Shown piece by piece: positions 8,301-9,025 of a stretch of 9,025 nucleotides of DNA (position 1 is its first letter; each line of letters begins with the position of its first letter). The DNA is taken from positions 1-9,025 of the forward strand of contig JAATFE010000196.1 in the NCBI GenBank assembly GCA_015655365.1, read 5' to 3'. Source of the stretch: Terriglobales bacterium (GTDB lineage: Bacteria > Acidobacteriota > Terriglobia > Terriglobales > Acidobacteriaceae). The position numbers and the translations under genes are program-made. The notes under the pieces are model-generated. The model made no database searches, was not told the DNA's origin, and worked only from the letters and a program-made list of their open reading frames with translations.

Positions 8301-8825
8301 GAGGGGCAGCTCTGTAACCGTTTTCTGATCGATCGTCTGTTTAAACGACGCAGCCTCTGTCTGCAATGCCATGCCGTCTTCATGAACTTCAACCTGCTCG
8401 CTCTCTTCGCCGATCGGCAAAACGACCTTGATGCCAATGCTGCTTCCGACTTCGAGAACGATGCCTTGTTGGATGTAAGATTTGAAGCCGGGCGCCTTTA
8501 CCTCAAGGGAATAAGTGCCGATGTTGGTATTCGGAAAACTGAAAAGGCCATCGTGGCCACTGACGCTGCTGTGCTTTACCCCAGTCGACACCTCGGTTAG
8601 CACTACGGAGGCATCGGGAACCAGAGCGCCAGTCGGATCCTGCACCGCCCCTTGGATATTTCCCGTGCCCGCGATCTGCGCGTGTCCCATTGCGCCGAAC
8701 GAGAAAACAACGAGCGCAAATAGCGCGATGAGCCAGGGACTGCCCGTGTGCATACGCAGAGACACGAGTTTGCGTTGCACCCCCTGAAAATAAGCGTGAA
8801 CATGCCACAAAGACTTAGCGTCCAT
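5343..8825 (-). CDS. Oar-like TonB-dependent outer-membrane receptor with carboxypeptidase-regulatory-like domain (1160 aa)
   Basis: Outer-membrane beta-barrel importer, probably for oligosaccharides released by the enzymes encoded downstream. The ATG at 8825 has GGGAG five nt upstream. The signal peptide has an unusually long N-region (about 29 residues) before hydrophobic residues 31-44 and an AHAQ cleavage site near 49-50. Residues about 55-137 are a carboxypeptidase-regulatory-like (PF13620) beta-sandwich. A plug follows at about 152-270, with ELPLNGRQ at 172-179, FRLDGGDNND at 221-230 and VNVVTRSGSNEWHGG at 267-281. The rest is barrel and loops, ending in F-N-F as outer-membrane barrels do. 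No certain TonB box is visible; EQVEV at 143-147 is in a plausible place. Eight cysteines fall in four close pairs. No SusD-like partner follows, as is usual in Acidobacteria. It is first in the gene row, behind a promoter candidate and two operator-like palindromes. The stop is TAG. The substrate is inferred only from the neighbours. Confidence 0.94.
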   Translation of the reverse strand: MDAKSLWHVHAYFQGVQRKLVSLRMHTGSPWLIALFALVVFSFGAMGHAQIAGTGNIQGAVQDPTGALVPDASVVLTEVSTGVKHSSVSGHDGLFSFPNTNIGTYSLEVKAPGFKSYIQQGIVLEVGSSIGIKVVLPIGEESEQVEVHEDGMALQTEAASFKQTIDQKTVTELPLNGRQITGLITLAGGTVPNNNLTQGNKGFFSSVSPQIAGGQGNQVDFRLDGGDNNDYMSNTSFALPFPDAVAQFSVETAAMGAQSGLHPAGRVNVVTRSGSNEWHGGAFEFIRNNYINASNFFSSTKDSLHQNQFGGTLGGKIIPNKLFFFVGYQHMISKALSSNTTAYVPTAANLAGNFLASNSGKCTTNGSTIQLLNPKTGAVLPQDFISPSNFNASALALAKYFPTPIDACGTVNYAIPVFQYENQFITRTDLALNAKHSMYGRYFVDGYQTPAFYSPTNVLITNNPGNTERAQTLTIGENWIVNSSMVNSIHLTGTRRANLRGPAAQGLNASSLGIDVYQPYPIGLRISGGKFTTYCSTCAPGTFNVNSMSIIDDVNLVLGKHQIVFGGEYIRVQENINNAFTSNGTFTFSGIFSQKGPAGTSSGGTGGDSLLDFLTGSMVSYQQSKPQQNALRAPIPSLYIQDTYHATGKLVLTAGVRWGSQIWPTDYFGRGSTFSMDAFNANHHSTVYPNAPAGSLYYGDKDVRKNFTDNFIWQFSPRIGVTFDPIGNGKTVIRGGGGLVYDESNFFAASQPNYNPPFATLVNNTNLGAPVDFTTPWSSGTSPGNPFPMPFKPLSTQTFSPGLQYIVYGENYKAPNVLQWTASVQHEFSHGWQLQVNYIGNKSTHSPYGYPLNRAVYIPGTWTGAGSCGALTVSPGTGKPCSSTGNSANRYRLALLNPTQGTGYSGGGSGAIAMISGSNASYNGLITTIEHRMSKSFNFMANHTWSHCISLLDNPGSFNTTAVENPDDIHMDYANCGFDHRHMFNSSIVAESNFKLSGWEGLAANHWEIAPIVRVASGAPINITTGLDNSLTYVNNDRPNILTRKVFSGAHPLQNATLNPSTLNLSAFSPNALGTYGNLGRNSFMGPKFVDVDASLSRGFQIYERLNMQLRLEAFNVLNHPNFSNPSTLSINSTSSFGKITSTASGSNPRLFQGALKFNF

Positions 8826-8830
8826 GGATT

Positions 8831-8835
8831 CTCCC
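8831..8835 (-). promoter_or_regulatory. Ribosome binding site fixing the receptor start
   Basis: GGGAG on the minus strand lies five nt before the ATG at 8825. The other possible starts, TTG at 8873 and ATG at 8753 (closer to the hydrophobic core), have no comparable site, so this decides the start and the long signal-peptide N-region. Confidence 0.75.
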
Positions 8836-8882
8836 AATGAATGATTGCGTTCTACTATCTCAAAAGTCGTCAAAGTAATTTA

Positions 8883-8892
8883 GGTCAGACCA
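8883..8892. promoter_or_regulatory. Operator-like palindrome GGTCAGACC (gene-proximal copy)
   Basis: Perfect dyad GGTC-A-GACC at 8883-8891 with the same flank (ACATTTT) as the copy at 8914. The centres (8887 and 8918) are 31 bp apart, close to three helical turns, so two bound dimers would sit on the same face of the DNA. Both sites lie between the predicted start of transcription and the receptor ATG. Confidence 0.55.
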
Positions 8893-8913
8893 CATTTTCT
8901 AACGTTGCAATGC

Positions 8914-8923
8914 GGTCTGACCA
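8914..8923. promoter_or_regulatory. Operator-like palindrome GGTCTGACC (distal copy)
   Basis: Perfect dyad GGTC-T-GACC at 8914-8922, followed by A. It continues as CACATTT, which the second copy shares. TGGTCnGACCA-type sites are the usual recognition sequence of FadR-subfamily GntR repressors (FadR, PdhR and LldR relatives). That this site binds such a protein is an inference; no regulator gene is in the window. Confidence 0.55.
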
Positions 8924-8982
8924 CATTTGAGACTCACTTCAATTTGGCGCGGCAAAAACATAGCCATGTCAATCGGGGGTCA

Positions 8983-9012
8983 ATATTACATTTCCCAATA
9001 AATCGCTGTCAA
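8983..9012 (-). promoter_or_regulatory. Candidate sigma70-type promoter for the receptor-led operon
   Basis: On the minus strand TTGACA (9012-9007) is followed after 18 nt by TAATAT (8988-8983). The -35 is a perfect consensus and the -10 is only partial. The transcript would start near 8976, leaving a leader of about 150 nt. A second, weaker pairing, TTGACC (8983-8978) with TATGTT (8962-8957) at 15 nt spacing, overlaps it. No start site is proven. Confidence 0.45.
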
Positions 9013-9025
9013 CCCCCAAACTGCC

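Larger units (their letters stand above)
8826..9025 (-). other. Upstream regulatory region / 5' leader of the receptor gene
   Basis: This is a non-coding stretch before the first gene of the row. It is more AT-rich than the genes. It contains three copies of TTGAC, a promoter candidate, two GGTCnGACC palindromes and the receptor's ribosome binding site. No open reading frame of convincing quality runs into the right edge. Whether a divergent gene lies beyond 9025 cannot be seen. Confidence 0.7.

Noticed and set aside
8826..8873. TTG start at 8873 for the receptor
   Set aside because: The ATG at 8825 has an excellent GGGAG site. The longer version would extend an already long signal-peptide N-region.
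1..9025. SusD-like partner, transposase, CRISPR array, tRNA or rRNA genes
   Set aside because: Checked for and not seen. The only repeats are the short palindromic ones listed.

Overview
The window looks like a chromosomal carbohydrate-utilisation locus from an acidobacterium, probably a Terriglobales/Acidobacteriales relative. This is an inference from three things. The outer-membrane receptor has the Oar-like build typical of that phylum: a carboxypeptidase-regulatory-like domain, then a plug, then a very large barrel. There is no SusD partner. The DNA is moderately GC-rich, with long antisense reading frames. No gene here is diagnostic at genus level.

All four genes lie on the minus strand and read from the right edge to the left. 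The order is: TonB-dependent Oar-like receptor (8825-5343), CE1-type esterase with an N-terminal E-set domain (5193-4015), Tat-exported glycoside hydrolase family 28 protein (3995-2580), and an exported tandem alpha/beta-hydrolase of the acetyl-xylan-esterase type (2498-264). The gaps are 149, 19 and 81 nt, which fits one transcript with possible internal processing or attenuation points. The upstream region 8826-9025 holds a good promoter candidate and two GGTCnGACC palindromes 31 bp apart that look like operators of a FadR-type GntR regulator. The 149-nt gap holds a hairpin and a repeat-like segment. The 81-nt gap holds a UUCG-loop hairpin directly after the GH28 stop. Past the last gene, a perfect 17-bp inverted repeat is the best terminator candidate. 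Positions 1-263 carry no credible gene.

Taken together, the products suggest a small extracellular/periplasmic machine for a decorated acidic polysaccharide, most simply pectin. Two esterases would strip acyl groups (acetyl, possibly feruloyl), the GH28 enzyme would cut the uronic or rhamnogalacturonan backbone, and the receptor would bring oligosaccharides across the outer membrane. No inner-membrane transporter, regulator gene or catabolic enzyme is in the window.

The most interesting points are these: a GH28 protein that keeps the three catalytic aspartates but has rewritten the NTD, GHG and RIK signatures; a tandem hydrolase whose second half has Gly where the first has its nucleophile Ser; and the paired operators lying downstream of the predicted promoter. 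None of this is a demonstrably new system. It is a recognisable type of locus with unusual details.
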